Notes: a model not told the origin generated them from the sequence alone. A stretch of 64,000 bases of DNA from Streptomyces sp. NBC_00083 (GCF_026343295.1 NZ_JAPELY010000001.1:3472001-3536000); one strand, 5' to 3'. Shown: positions 44,229 through 53,560, numbered from the stretch's first letter. Numbers and translations: made by a program.

Positions 44229-44457
44229 CGTGGAATGGCTCTGCTCCAAGTCCCGTAGGAGCCGCGAAAGGTCGGCGGGACGAACCCGCACGAACCTCAA
44301 GATGCTTGTGCCCAGTACCGCCGGATAGGGCGAGGTGGCGGCTCTTGCAGAGCGGTACGAGCGTGTGACCTTCGACGAGGTGCACCGCGAGGTGCTTCAC
44401 CTCTTCGTCCCACCGGATCTGCTCCGGGGAGAGTTGGGGCTTCGGCGACGTCGTCAT
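44185..44457 (-). CDS. Small hypothetical protein
   Basis: A 90-residue frame from ATG 44457 (MTTSPKPQLSPEQIRWDEEV, then KHLAVHLVEGHTLVPLCKSRHLA). Third-position GC is high over the first ~60 codons and falls after that, so the native C-terminus may be lost. It overlaps the 3' end of the DUF4157 gene on the other strand by about 40 bases. No ribosome-binding site or known family is evident. Confidence 0.4.
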   Translation of the reverse strand: MTTSPKPQLSPEQIRWDEEVKHLAVHLVEGHTLVPLCKSRHLALSGGTGHKHLEVRAGSSRRPFAAPTGLGAEPFHVSHEGWGPKRAGRR

Positions 44458-45177
44458 GATGGCCTGTTCTGCGCTTCGGCAGCGCAACCGCTGCGCCTGG
44501 CCTGTCGGGCCCACCCCCCAGAGCCGTGCCCTGTTGGTTGTCATCGAATTGGCGCGGATCACCGCCGACCCGGCCGGGGCAGCAGGCCGGGTATGGCCGC
44601 GGCTCGGGCGCGATGAGTGACAGACACTGAACGAGGCCCTGGTACAACCGCGACGGTGAGCGGCTGTACCAGGTGGAGGAGGAGCAGTCCCGGCGTCAGC
44701 AGGCGGAGCGCAAAGCCGCGGAGCGTGAGGCGCAGCGGCCGATGTGTGCCCGGTGCGGGACGAAGTACTCCGGCGAACGCTGGCAAGGACGACCGCGACC
44801 GTGTGGAGGCGGAGCCGTGTCGCCCGGCGCGAGGCGGAGGAGGCCGTGCGGGGCGGTGAGCGGGGCAGCAATAACCGCGCTTGCCGTCGTGTACGGGCCG
44901 CCTTCCGAACGCGACGACCACTGACCGCCACCGCTCCGACCGGCCACCGGGCCCCCGCAAGCCCGGGATCTCGCACATCACGGCGTAGGTGAGCCGCTAC
45001 CGGCGGCGCGGAACGGTGATCTGGATCCAAGCCGATCCAAGTACTGCTGTCTGCCACGGACATGACTATCCCAGCGGATCGGGCGGCGGCCAGCCAGCGC
45101 AGGCCGGACTCACCAAGGGGGCGTGCGGCCGTGGCAGTCACCTGTGCGAAGATTCTGCGACGTTCGGGGGAGGATTC
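44458..45177. other. Mostly gene-free stretch with a possible remnant
   Basis: About 720 bases. On the plus strand between 44640 and 44800 one frame reads WYNRDGERLYQVEEEQSRRQ and PMCARCGTKYSGERWQ with good codon bias, like part of a cysteine-knuckle protein, but it lacks a plausible start and degrades after 44800. The rest carries no supported gene. The last 20 bases include the ribosome-binding site of the next gene. Confidence 0.35.
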
Positions 45178-45717
45178 ATGCGTGGGATCAAGGCGGCTTT
45201 GGTGGCTGTCGCAATAGCGGCACTCGGGGTGGGGGTGAGCGGCGTCTTTGACCCGCCCCGCAGGTCTCCCTCGACTGCCAATGACCTCACCCCGCGTGAC
45301 CGTGCGACGCGTTACAAGGAACAGCTGAGGATCAGCGCGGACATGAACTGGGAGGTCAAGCAGGAGTTCATGTCGGTGGGGCTGGACGTCACGGACGACA
45401 TGTCCACCTACACGGCGGAGGCCACCTGCACGCTTGGGCTGCGCGTCATCTACGACGAGGCGAAGAGGCCCCGGCTGGCCAAGGCGTACGCAGACTTGGA
45501 AGCAGACGGCTGGCAGCAGAACACGGACGCGGAGCCGGGTGCGCTGCGGTACCACAAGGACAACTCGGTCACAGCCAAGTCGAAGTACGCCAACGACACA
45601 TGGCAGCTGGCCGTGGGGCGCGAGCACGATGTCAACGAGCCCGGCAGCGACATCGACTCTGACAGGCCGGGCAAGTACGTCGACATCACGGTCGACAACT
45701 GCACGCCGCCGACCTGA
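45178..45717 (+). CDS. Secreted or membrane-tethered hypothetical protein
   Basis: A 179-residue protein from ATG 45178, three bases after GGGGGAGGA. The N-terminal 25 residues are a signal-anchor (GIKAALVAVAIAALGVGVSG). The mature part contains DRATRYKEQLRISADMNWEV, two Cys (ATCTLGLRVIY and VDNCTPPT) likely to form a disulfide, and a YADLEADGWQQ segment. I know similar short secreted proteins in Streptomyces but no function. Confidence 0.65.
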   Translation: MRGIKAALVAVAIAALGVGVSGVFDPPRRSPSTANDLTPRDRATRYKEQLRISADMNWEVKQEFMSVGLDVTDDMSTYTAEATCTLGLRVIYDEAKRPRLAKAYADLEADGWQQNTDAEPGALRYHKDNSVTAKSKYANDTWQLAVGREHDVNEPGSDIDSDRPGKYVDITVDNCTPPT

Positions 45718-45857
45718 ACCGGGCTCGCCGGGCCGTCCGGTAGGCGGCAAGAAGGGCATCGGCCAGGGCGGGTGTCCGGCCTGCGGGGTCCACGTCTCGA
45801 TCCGTAAAGGCAGTCGGGATCTCCTACTTCGACGCGTTCACTACTCAGCAGAGCAAG

Positions 45858-46139
45858 GTGGGCGGACATCCAGGGTGGACGCAGAGCCCGGACTGGCCGG
45901 ACTGCTCCTGTGGCGTGCCGATGGAGCGCCTGGTGACGATCTCGGCGAGCGAATCGTGCGGCCGATGGGTTCCCGTGGAGGAGCGCACACGTCCCGGGTC
46001 CGGGTGGGAGGCCCCCGACTCACCCGCGTACGAGGACAATAGCCACGGTACGGAGATGGGAGACATGGGCGGCATCTACGTCTTCATCTGCCGCCGCTGC
46101 CCGGCCTGGCCCACCGTGCACCGCTACGACTGCTGCTGA
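45858..46139 (+). CDS. Cysteine-rich hypothetical protein, probably the 3' part of a longer gene
   Basis: 93 residues from GTG 45858: GGHPGWTQSPDWPDCSCGVPMERLVTI, then GDMGGIYVFICRRCPAWPTVHRYDCC. The GG.P.W.Q...WP.C.CG..M and GD.GG.Y.F.C..CP blocks are typical of the C-terminal half of a longer Streptomyces family. The frame is open upstream to about 45785 (ISYFDAFTTQQSK) but reaches no good start, so the gene is likely 5'-truncated. A strong terminator follows at 46202. Confidence 0.5.
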   Translation: MGGHPGWTQSPDWPDCSCGVPMERLVTISASESCGRWVPVEERTRPGSGWEAPDSPAYEDNSHGTEMGDMGGIYVFICRRCPAWPTVHRYDCC

Positions 46140-46201
46140 TGCCGGTGTGTATGCCGCTGCCGGTCGACGAGATTGCAGGATGACGATCGAGTGGGGCAGC
46201 A

Positions 46202-46230
46202 GGGGCCGGAGCAGTGGCTCCGGCCCCTTT
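46202..46230 (+). terminator. Perfect 11-bp stem terminator with T-tail
   Basis: GGGGCCGGAGC, loop AGTG, GCTCCGGCCCC, followed by TTT. It lies 63 bases past the stop at 46139 and has the layout of an intrinsic terminator for the plus strand. Confidence 0.85.
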
Positions 46231-47085
46231 GGCCAGCCGATCAGCTTGTGCAGTTTGCACACACTGCCTCCAGCCGTCGGCAGGCCCGCTGTGACCGCTG
46301 CGGGCACGGACTTGGTCTGTAGGAACGTCAGGGCGTCCATGACGAGGCCGATGATGACGGCCGTGAGGAGCACCACGGCGGCGTGCACCCGTTGTGCCCA
46401 GACGGAACAGCCTGCTGACGGTTCGTCAAGACGTTGATCCACGTGAAGACGTCCGAGCGATTCCTGTCGATACCGCCGAGGCAGCGGTGTGTGCCGGCAA
46501 CGGGCAGCTGTCCCTGGCAAGCATGGATGATGCCGGATCGTGGCCATACCTTGTCGCCGCCAACCTCGATATCGGCAGCTCTGTGACGGCTATTGCCCGT
46601 TCGCGCCGTGATCCGGCGCTTCCCCGCCAGCACTGGCCCCGGGGCCTGCATACCGTGGCGGCCGGGGCCCTGAACTCCGGCGCGTACGCGTATGCCGCCG
46701 CCTCCACAATGCTGGTCTACGGCGTGTTCCAGTTTCCCGCGCCCAAGGCTGGGCCGTAGCTCGTCGCGCCAAAAGTGCACGGGGAACACTTTGCTGTGGG
46801 GGACCGCCGACCACCATCCACGAACTGCACGCCTCCGGAACCGGGCGGCAGAGCCTTCGCTGCTGGATTTACTGTCAGAGAAGCCAAACAAAGCCACCCG
46901 GGTCATGCTGCTGCCGGCTGATCTGTAGCTTCTGCCGGCAGCCATCTCCCCGCGGCGCCGGGCGCTGGGGGCGCCGACCGCGCGCGGGACGCCTGGCTGG
47001 AATTCAGCTCTAGGCTCAGCACCTCGGCACCGCGCAGAAGGCCAGGGGTGCCCGCTTCCGCAGGATGCTGAGTCCGTTCCCGGCC
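46231..47085. other. Long stretch without a supported gene
   Basis: About 850 bases. A minus-strand segment at about 46245-46400 reads AAVVLLTAVIIGLVMDALTF then LPTAGGSVCKLHKLIG, like the C-terminal membrane part of a small protein, but it runs on through the terminator without a stop and has no clear start. A plus-strand frame ending at 46759 has no family resemblance. I cannot support a gene here. Confidence 0.35.
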
Positions 47086-47805
47086 CTACGGAGCGTTCTG
47101 TGCCTCGATCAGGTCGAGGTCGCGAACGCAGAAGCCGTGGTGCTGGAAGGTCTCGTTGAGTACCGTGCGCAGGCACTGCCCTACCGAGCGGCCCCGGGCG
47201 TACGGCGGCCAGACATCGTCATCGGGCACTGGAGCTCGCGCTGCGAACCGCACCGCGGTGGCCTCGTCGAGCCAGGCCTCGAGCTCGGCGGCCTGTGCGT
47301 CACGCACGCTCACGATCTCGTCGAGGGCCGGATCGAGCGAGAGGTCGAGCCCGTGCGCTCCACGGTAGGGCTCGACGCTCGGTCCGATACCCATCGGCGT
47401 GAACAGCTCCGTCGAGCCCAGGCAGCAGCGGCGGAACCACGAGTCGTGGACGAAGACCAGGTGGCGCATCGTCTGCACCGCCGACCACTCGTTGTTCACG
47501 CTGCGGCGCTCGATGCCGTGCGTACGGCGGATTCGCGCGATTGTGGAGGCCCAGGCGGCATGGAGTTGACGCGATGCCTGGCGCAGATCCGTAGGGTCGT
47601 CGGAGCGGATCAGCACGCGCACCGGATGTCGTCGGTCGAGCTCGGCCTCGACGTACTCGGTGACCTCGACACCGTTCACCACGAGGTTGGTGACGAGGCC
47701 GTCGATCACGGCATCCTGCATGACGACGCCGATCAGACGTGCCCCGGTCAGATCGCACTCGCGGAACTCCGCACCGTGCAGGTCCACTTCGTCGTACCGC
47801 ATCAT
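47086..47805 (-). CDS. DinB-like protein with N-terminal pentapeptide-type segment
   Basis: A 239-residue protein. Residues ~5-35 have a pentapeptide-repeat-like run (DLHGAEFRECDLTGARLIGV). Residues ~75-235 resemble the DinB four-helix bundle used by mycothiol- and bacillithiol-dependent transferases, with SVNNEWSAVQTMRHLVFVHDSWFRR and a late His-containing NETFQHHGFCVRDL. The His residues at the expected places suggest metal binding. Starts at 47802, 47805 and 47814 are all possible; 47805 is chosen because of GGAG just upstream. Likely a small thiol-transfer enzyme, substrate unknown. Confidence 0.78.
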   Translation of the reverse strand: MMRYDEVDLHGAEFRECDLTGARLIGVVMQDAVIDGLVTNLVVNGVEVTEYVEAELDRRHPVRVLIRSDDPTDLRQASRQLHAAWASTIARIRRTHGIERRSVNNEWSAVQTMRHLVFVHDSWFRRCCLGSTELFTPMGIGPSVEPYRGAHGLDLSLDPALDEIVSVRDAQAAELEAWLDEATAVRFAARAPVPDDDVWPPYARGRSVGQCLRTVLNETFQHHGFCVRDLDLIEAQNAP

Positions 47806-47992
47806 GCTCCGCATAGTAGGTCCGAGCACCGACAAGCCGGCCTCCCCGGCTGGATGTTGCCTTTGAACCTGCCGGGCTTGACCGTCGACCAGATCGAGGA
47901 GACCGAACGGGAGTCACTGCGCCTGCGTCAGGAGTGAATCGGGACTGGGCCCCTCTTCAGTCGGGCTCTCCACGGCATGGTTCAGGCGCCGG

Positions 47993-48940
47993 TCAGAGCA
48001 GGTTGTAGATGTTGTAGCCCCAGCCGATCTTGACACGGGCGTCGAACGGGTCACCGCCGTGCCCGTTGCCGAAGTAGCGGTACAGGTCGCCGTTCTTGGC
48101 GCGGGCTACGAGGTCCGTCCGGCCATCACCGTTGAGGTCTCCCACCGACAGGATGCGGTCGTACGCGTTCCAGCCACCACCGATCTTGGTGCGCGAGTTG
48201 AACGGCGCGTTGTAGTTTCCGGTTCCTGTGTAGAGCCACAGCACACCCGCCTTGTCGGCGGCGACGATGTCGGCCTTGCCGTCTCCGTTCAGATCGCCCT
48301 GGCCGGCGATCTCGGTGTATGCGTCCCAGCCACCGCCGATCTTGATGCGGGGAGCGACTCGGCCGTCGGAGTAGCCGAGGTAGAGCCACAGCACGCCGGA
48401 CTTGTCGCGGGCGATCATGTCGGCCTCACCAGCACCGGCCAAGTTGCCGGGAGAGAGGACCTTGTCGTAGATCTGCCATCCCCCGCCGATGGTCTTGGTG
48501 TCCAGTTCGAACTCCGAGACGTGGTAGGTGTAACTCAGCCGGCCCTGCTTGTCGATGTGCCAAGTACTCTCGCCGTAGCCGTCCTTGTCGTTGTCGACCT
48601 CAGCCTCGAAGGCGGCGAAATCGTAGGTGACGCCGACGTCGTAACGGGCCTTGAAACCACCCTGACCGTCCGGGAAGTACAGGTACAGGTTCCCGGTCCG
48701 CTTGTCGACGGCCGTCATCGAGAAGCGGGGCGTCGCCCCCTGGCCGGGCGCGCCGACACGCGGTGCGGCAAGCTGTGCGGGGCCATGGGCACGCTGCTGG
48801 GTCTCGGCCTCGGCGCGCTGCGCCATGGCGGCGGTCGGGTTATCGGCGGCTACGGCGGTGCTTGCGGCGGTGGCCATCACCGCCGTGATGGCGGTGGCGG
48901 CGAGCGCGCGCTGGTACGCACGGCGCTTGATGAACTTCAT
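47993..48940 (-). CDS. Secreted FG-GAP/VCBS repeat protein
   Basis: A 315-residue secreted protein. Signal peptide (AYQRALAATAITAVMATAASTAVA), then a beta-rich domain and about four FG-GAP-like repeats with the calcium-loop GDLNGDGKADIVAADKAGVLWLY, GDLNGDGRTDLVARAKNGDLYRY, and the linking element KIGGGW.AY. Such repeats fold into propeller blades and bind calcium; in Streptomyces they are common extracellular adhesion or recognition modules. A GGGGGG tract precedes ATG 48940. The repeat count suggests a partial propeller. Confidence 0.85.
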   Translation of the reverse strand: MKFIKRRAYQRALAATAITAVMATAASTAVAADNPTAAMAQRAEAETQQRAHGPAQLAAPRVGAPGQGATPRFSMTAVDKRTGNLYLYFPDGQGGFKARYDVGVTYDFAAFEAEVDNDKDGYGESTWHIDKQGRLSYTYHVSEFELDTKTIGGGWQIYDKVLSPGNLAGAGEADMIARDKSGVLWLYLGYSDGRVAPRIKIGGGWDAYTEIAGQGDLNGDGKADIVAADKAGVLWLYTGTGNYNAPFNSRTKIGGGWNAYDRILSVGDLNGDGRTDLVARAKNGDLYRYFGNGHGGDPFDARVKIGWGYNIYNLL

Positions 48941-49235
48941 GAACTAGCCCCCCGGCTGTCGTGGAAGATGGCGCGATTGGTATGGACCGCGACATAGTTG
49001 TTCGAACGATACCTGGATCCTTCACAGCTCCCTCACAGGGGGCTGGTCGGCTGGACGCGGTCGAACGCGGCGCCCACGGGGCGGCGAGGGCCTCCAAGGC
49101 CCCTCGCTGTCGGTCGTCCGACGCCGTCTCACCGCCGCCCTCGGCCCGCCCCGGCCGGTTACGGCGGGCCCCGGCCGAGGAGTACCGCAGGCCGTAGGTC
49201 ACGCGGCCTTGTCCGGCCTGGGGCACGATTCGGCC

Positions 49236-49310
49236 AGCGTGATGATGGCCGGGTTGTTTCTGCTGGGACTGGGCTGGTCGTTCAGCCTGGTGGCGGGCCG
49301 GAACTCCTGC
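49236..49310 (+). pseudogene. Possible MFS transporter remnant
   Basis: About 25 codons read ASVMMAGLFLLGLGWSFSLVAG, a helix typical of a group of MFS transporters (GLFLLGLGW...VAG), followed at once by unrelated sequence. No start, no other helices. It appears to be debris between the FG-GAP gene and the MarR-type gene. Confidence 0.35.
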
Positions 49311-49447
49311 GGGTCGAACCCGGCCAGCCCCCTTCGCCTGCTGGTCGCTGCCCGAGACGGTCGCCTACCTGCGCACGGCCGGGCGATCCTGCGTTGGCCG
49401 CCCCGCCGCAGCGTAACCTTCCAGCGCGTCAAGACTTGGAAGAAATG

Positions 49448-49876
49448 TCAGGATTCGGGATGAGCCAGGCGGCCGAGGAGGGATACCGCGTCGTCGAGGG
49501 GTACCGGTTGGAAGAACCGCGCGTCGACGTGCTCAACGGCGGCAATCGCGCGTGGGGCCAAGTCGGCGCCGGCGTCGGTGACGCGTAGCCGTTTGGCACG
49601 GGTGTCGGCCGGGTCGACGGCACGCTCGATGAGTCCTTTGTGTTCCAGGGTGCGTAGTACCTGGGAGGTCATCTTGATGTCGGTGCCGGCTTGGCGGGCG
49701 AGCGCCAGCTGGTTGGGGTGTTCGCCCTGGGTGTTGAGCCACCAGGCGCAGGCGAGCAGTACGAACTGCACGTGGGTGAGGCCGAGTGGGGTGAGAGCTG
49801 TGGCAATGTCGCGCTGCCAGCGCAGGGTGGCATGCCACAGCAGGAATCCGGGGCTGTCGCCGGGGCTGAGGGGCAT
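49448..49876 (-). CDS. MarR-family transcriptional regulator
   Basis: A 142-residue winged-helix protein. The recognition region is NQLALARQAGTDIKMTSQVLRTLEHKGLIERAVDPADTRAKRLRVTDAG, with the DxRxKRL wing typical of MarR. Its ATG overlaps the SRPBCC gene's stop by one base (TGATG), so the two are translationally coupled. The operon promoter region carries three copies of an AGAtTATCTGT half-site, which is probably its autoregulatory operator. Confidence 0.9.
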   Translation of the reverse strand: MPLSPGDSPGFLLWHATLRWQRDIATALTPLGLTHVQFVLLACAWWLNTQGEHPNQLALARQAGTDIKMTSQVLRTLEHKGLIERAVDPADTRAKRLRVTDAGADLAPRAIAAVEHVDARFFQPVPLDDAVSLLGRLAHPES

Positions 49877-50292
49877 CAGCTGAGAGCCAGCTTGACCAGT
49901 GCGGCCATCGTGTCGGGCCAGTCGGCGGTGATACCCGGGCCGATCTGCGGGCCGGCCTCGTTGGCGCCGGTGCCGGTGATCTCCATCCGATACACCACCC
50001 GGATCCGGTCCTGGTCGATCCGCTCGATCCGGTGGGTGGTGCGCAGCACCAGGCCGTCGAAGCGGGCCTCGTCGACGAACCGTTCATTCTCGACCGCCTC
50101 GGCGATGCGAAGGAATACCGGGTCGTCCCCGGGCGGTGTCATCGCGATCTGCGTGCCCGCCGCGAACGGCCCATTCAACTCGATCTTCTCGATCTCGGCG
50201 TTCCAGGTGCCCCAGTTCTCAACGTCGGCCCAGAGCCGCCAGATCGCCTCGGGGGTGGCGCCGGTCTCGATGCTGTGCTCGTACTCCCACAT
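49876..50292 (-). CDS. SRPBCC-family (START-like) protein
   Basis: A 138-residue protein of the Bet v1/START fold. Family markers are the N-terminal YEHSIETGATPEAIWRLWADVENWGTWNAEIEKIELNGPF and the C-terminal helix WPDTMAALVKLALS. The cavity probably binds a hydrophobic ligand. It is the first gene of an operon with the MarR-type gene, so it may bind or process the regulator's ligand. Start ATG 50292 with GGAGGG about eight bases upstream. Confidence 0.88.
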   Translation of the reverse strand: MWEYEHSIETGATPEAIWRLWADVENWGTWNAEIEKIELNGPFAAGTQIAMTPPGDDPVFLRIAEAVENERFVDEARFDGLVLRTTHRIERIDQDRIRVVYRMEITGTGANEAGPQIGPGITADWPDTMAALVKLALS

Positions 50293-50307
50293 GAGTACCC
50301 TCCTTCA

Positions 50308-50350
50308 ACAGATAATCTGTGAGTAGATTATCTGTGCGGAGACTATCTGT
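50308..50350. promoter_or_regulatory. Probable MarR operator with three half-sites
   Basis: ACAGATAATCT, six bases, AGATTATCTGT: a perfect 11-bp inverted repeat (50308-50335). Then, four bases later, a third half-site AGACTATCTGT (50340-50350) with one difference. It lies immediately upstream of the SRPBCC-MarR operon, 16 bases before its ATG, as expected for an autorepressor. Confidence 0.82.
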
Positions 50351-50518
50351 CCAGCAGCGGCACGATCTCTTCCGCCGTGCCGCCACGACCCACTCAAGCG
50401 GCCGCCCGCGTTCTCGCTGCTTCACCGCCTCGCCGCCTCTGCCTGGCGGCCGCTGGTTCGGAGCAGGCAGGGGAGCAGCTCGCTCGCCGTAACTCTCCTG
50501 CCGACAAGAACTCCTGAG

Positions 50519-50803
50519 TCATAGCCCGCCCCTTACGTTGGCCCAGAGCTCAACGGGGCCGCGCGAGCCGCGGATGGTCACCCTGGGCGTGGGCGCTTCG
50601 GCCGCGTACTGCTCGCGGTCCTCGTCGGGCCTGAAGGAGTCGCAGAGCCGCACGCTGACGGAGCAGTTGTTCTGGCAGCGGGGGGTCGCGGCGGTCGGCG
50701 TGTCGAGGTCGGCGTCCAGGGAGCTCATCGGTTGAACGGTGGAGCACGCAGGCCCCAGCCCCTCCCGGCGGTTACGCGTTGGGGAGCCGTCCTGCGTCGA
50801 CAT
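50519..50803 (-). CDS. Small hypothetical protein
   Basis: 94 residues from ATG 50803, or 69 from the internal ATG at 50728 (MSSLDADLDTPTAATPRCQN). G or C occupies nearly every third position throughout, so it is very likely translated. It has three Cys in PRCQNNCSVSVRLCDSF and ends ITIRG-like VTIRGSRGPVELWANVRGGL. No strong ribosome-binding site. Function unknown. Confidence 0.5.
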   Translation of the reverse strand: MSTQDGSPTRNRREGLGPACSTVQPMSSLDADLDTPTAATPRCQNNCSVSVRLCDSFRPDEDREQYAAEAPTPRVTIRGSRGPVELWANVRGGL

Positions 50804-50969
50804 GATCGGCGAGGTAGATCATGACGCCCTAGGGATCCCTGCCGCGGAAGGTCAGGGTCACCCCCGCAATTCCTGGAATATCAACCTCTGGAACGAGGTT
50901 TGGGGAGTGTCCCATGCAGAGCGGCGTTCCCCTGGGCCGGCAGCCCGAGGGTGAGCGGAGGAGTGAGAG

Positions 50970-51983
50970 ATGAAGTCCGTCATCCGGACGACCGCCGGTG
51001 GCCCCGAGGTGCTCCAGCTAGTCGAGCGCCCCGTGCCCGAGCCCGGCCCAGGCGAAGTACGGGTCCGTGTGAACGTTTCGGGTGTCAACCCCACCGACTG
51101 GCGCAGTCGCAGACGTGCGCTGCCGCCGGGCATGATCGAGCAGGTGCCTCACCAGGACGGTGCCGGAGTCATCGACGCTGTCGGTCCGCAGGTCGACCCG
51201 GCACGGGTCGGAAAGCGGGTGTGGATCTGGGAGGCTGCATGGGAGCGGCCCTGGGGAACGGCACAGCAGTACACGCTCGTGCCGGACCGGCACGCCGTCG
51301 ACCTGCCCGACCACGCTTCATTCGAACTCGGGGCCGCCCTGGGTATTCCGGCCCTAACTGCCCACCGCACGCTGACAGTTCATGACGGCGGACCAGGGCG
51401 TCTCGCGCCCGGCGCACTGCTGGGCGCGACCGTATTGGTGGCAGGCGGCGCCGGTGCGGTCGGCAACGCGGCCATCCAGCTTGCCCGTTGGGCCGGAGCG
51501 CGTGTGGTCAGTACAGTCAGCGGTCCTGCCAAAGGCGCGCTGGCGAGAGCGGCAGGCGCCCACCAAGTGGTCGACTACCGCTCGCAGGACGCGACCAGAG
51601 AGATCCTGGCCTTCGCCCCCGAAGGCGTGGACATCATTGTGGAGGTGGCCCCGGGCACCAACTCCACTCTCGATATCTCCGTGGCCGCGCGGGGAGCTGT
51701 GGTGGCGTACTACGGGGGCGGCGAGGACGAGCGGCTCTGCGTCCCGGTGCTCTCCTCACTGGCGGCCAACCTGCGCTGGCAGAGCGTCTTCGTCTATACC
51801 GTGCCGCCTGCCGCGAAGCAGCGGGCCCTCACCGACGTTGCGGCTGCCGTGGACGAAGGTGCGCTTCGGGTGGGTGAGGAGGCGGGGATGCCCCTGCATC
51901 ACTTCACTCTGGAGCGGACGGCCGAAGCACATGCCGCGCTCGAAAGGGGAGTGGTCGGCAAGGTACTGCTCGACATTCCGTGA
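50970..51983 (+). CDS. NADPH:quinone oxidoreductase-like (zinc-less MDR)
   Basis: A 337-residue medium-chain reductase without zinc ligands, of the zeta-crystallin/QOR type. Features: GEVRVRVNVSGVNPTDWRSR, HQDGAGVIDAVGPQVD, and the coenzyme site VLVAGGAGAVGNAAIQLARWAGARVV. The final VVGKVLLDIP is standard. AGGAGTGAGAG precedes ATG 50970. It reduces quinones or alpha,beta-unsaturated carbonyls with NADPH; the natural substrate is unknown. Confidence 0.88.
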   Translation: MKSVIRTTAGGPEVLQLVERPVPEPGPGEVRVRVNVSGVNPTDWRSRRRALPPGMIEQVPHQDGAGVIDAVGPQVDPARVGKRVWIWEAAWERPWGTAQQYTLVPDRHAVDLPDHASFELGAALGIPALTAHRTLTVHDGGPGRLAPGALLGATVLVAGGAGAVGNAAIQLARWAGARVVSTVSGPAKGALARAAGAHQVVDYRSQDATREILAFAPEGVDIIVEVAPGTNSTLDISVAARGAVVAYYGGGEDERLCVPVLSSLAANLRWQSVFVYTVPPAAKQRALTDVAAAVDEGALRVGEEAGMPLHHFTLERTAEAHAALERGVVGKVLLDIP

Positions 51984-52010
51984 CCTGTTCAGAGACCAAC
52001 ACAATGCCGG

Positions 52011-52665
52011 TCACCGCGCACGCGGTAGAGCCCAGGGGGACAGGTCCTCGATCTCGCGGGTGAGGTGGGCGCGGCCGACCGGCCCGCGGGTGAGCAGCGA
52101 GGGCGCGCCGGGGCGTCGGACTCGTAGTTTCGACACGACCGGCGCCGCGACTCTGAGGTGGCCGGTGCCGAGGTCGTCGAGGCCGACTTCGGCGGCCTCC
52201 CGCAGGGCGATGACCGAGGGCCGGGTCTCGATTCGCTGACGGTCTGGGCGCCGATGCCGCCATCGGGTTCGTGCCCGCTTCGGGGTCGGCGTTGATGTAC
52301 ATCCGGGGCACCCCGATGCGCCGGCCGGCGAGCGCATCGGCTGTCGCTTCGACGACGTCGGCGAGGGCGAGGGCCGGATACAAGGCGGGCCGCACCTGCG
52401 AGGCCGTGGGCAGCGCCAGCCAGGGCTGTGCACGCCCCAGGTCACCGCGCGTGTGCGGGTCGTCGGCCACGATGACGTCGAGGAGTTCGAAAAGGGTCGG
52501 CCATGGTGCGGGGGTGCGGGACCACGACGTCCATGGTCGGCACCGGCGGCCAGTTCCCGCGCACCGAGATCACCCCGCGGCTGGGCGTGAACGCGCACAG
52601 CGCGTTGTTCGACGTGGGAGCCCGGCCCGAGGTCTCCTCACCCAGACCGAACGCCCGAACGATGC
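52011..52665 (-). pseudogene. Amidase-signature family remnant with several frameshifts
   Basis: Three minus-strand frames carry consecutive parts of one amidase. About 52665-52490: GEETSGRAPTSNNALCAFTPSRGVISVRGNWPP and MDVVVPHPRTMAD. About 52490-52250: VIVADDPHTRGDL, ASQVRPALYPALA and GRRIGVPRMYINADPEAG. About 52250-52011: RIETRPSVIALREA and PVVSKLRVRRPGAPSLLTRGPVG. The N-terminal Ser-Ser-Lys catalytic core and C-terminus are missing, and frame changes are frequent, so this is a dead fragment. Confidence 0.72.
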
Positions 52666-53242
52666 CGAGGGCGCGGTGCCGGAGCCTTGGAGGAACCGAA
52701 GCCGTAGGCACTGGTCAGCCAGGCCGCGCTGTGCGGGGTCTCCGCACACCTCGAAGCCGCTCTTGCGTAAGGGGGCAAGGAGCATCGGGAAGTGCTGATC
52801 GGCTTGGGCGCCGACTGGTGCTCTGACTGGAGGGTTGGACGCGGCGTGGGGGCCGACGGCACCCGCGAGCTGATCGCGAACGGCTGGTAGCCGGTGATCC
52901 GGGTGGACAGGGCGGTTCGGGCCTCTCGCCTTTGAGGCGCGCTCTGCCGAGAGCCGCGCTCGGAGCCGCGCCTGCGATGCCGGGCTCGGCGCACTCGGCA
53001 CCGGACTCGGCCGCCGACATCGCGGTGCGCCCGACAGCGCCCAGTCCCAGGCCGGTTGGGGCCGGCCGGACAGGGAGCACGTCTCGTCGTCGGGGCGGGT
53101 GGCGTCGGCGGCCCAGGTCTAGCCGAAATCGTCCCGCTCCGGCCCAGGCAGCCCCAGCGCAGAGCGGGTACCCACCCCCGCCGTGGCGCCTGAAGCTTCG
53201 CCCGCCTGAACCATCAGGAGGCCGACGAGGTTGGATGTCCTC
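52666..53242. other. Stretch without a supported gene
   Basis: About 580 bases between the amidase remnant and the next small gene. A plus-strand piece near 52795-52890 (GLGADWCSDWRVGRGVGADGTRELIANGW) and a minus-strand piece near 52680-52900 look partly coding but neither has start, stop and family context. Probably decayed sequence. Confidence 0.35.
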
Positions 53243-53560
53243 ATGGTGAGACGACAGCGGGAGAAAAAGGGGCGACCCCCCTGGGGCGTACCCATGGGCC
53301 TCGTCCTTCTCGCGACGCCGGAAGGGTGGCGCCACAATGTCCGCACCGTGGAAGGCGGGATGCTCTGTGGGCGCCTCGCCGGCGTTGCGCCCGACGCCGA
53401 CCCAGCCGAGGCACGGGCCGCCGCGGCGGCCGTTGTGAGGGAACTCGCACGCGACGTCAACGCACAACATGTCGACGTGATGTGGGACCCGCCCCGGGAG
53501 CCCGGATCCTGGACCGCTCAGGTCACCGTTGCCGCGACCCCGCCGAGCACCTGCGGTTGA
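53243..53560 (+). CDS. Small hypothetical protein
   Basis: A 105-residue protein from ATG 53243 with GRPPWGVPMGLVLLATPEGWR then TVEGGMLCGRLAG, a helix AEARAAAAAVVRELARDVN and QHVDVMWDPPREPGSWTAQVTV. I recognise the layout as a recurrent small Streptomyces family with strand-helix-strand order and no known function. An upstream in-frame ATG at 53231 is possible. No strong ribosome-binding site. Confidence 0.55.
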   Translation: MVRRQREKKGRPPWGVPMGLVLLATPEGWRHNVRTVEGGMLCGRLAGVAPDADPAEARAAAAAVVRELARDVNAQHVDVMWDPPREPGSWTAQVTVAATPPSTCG

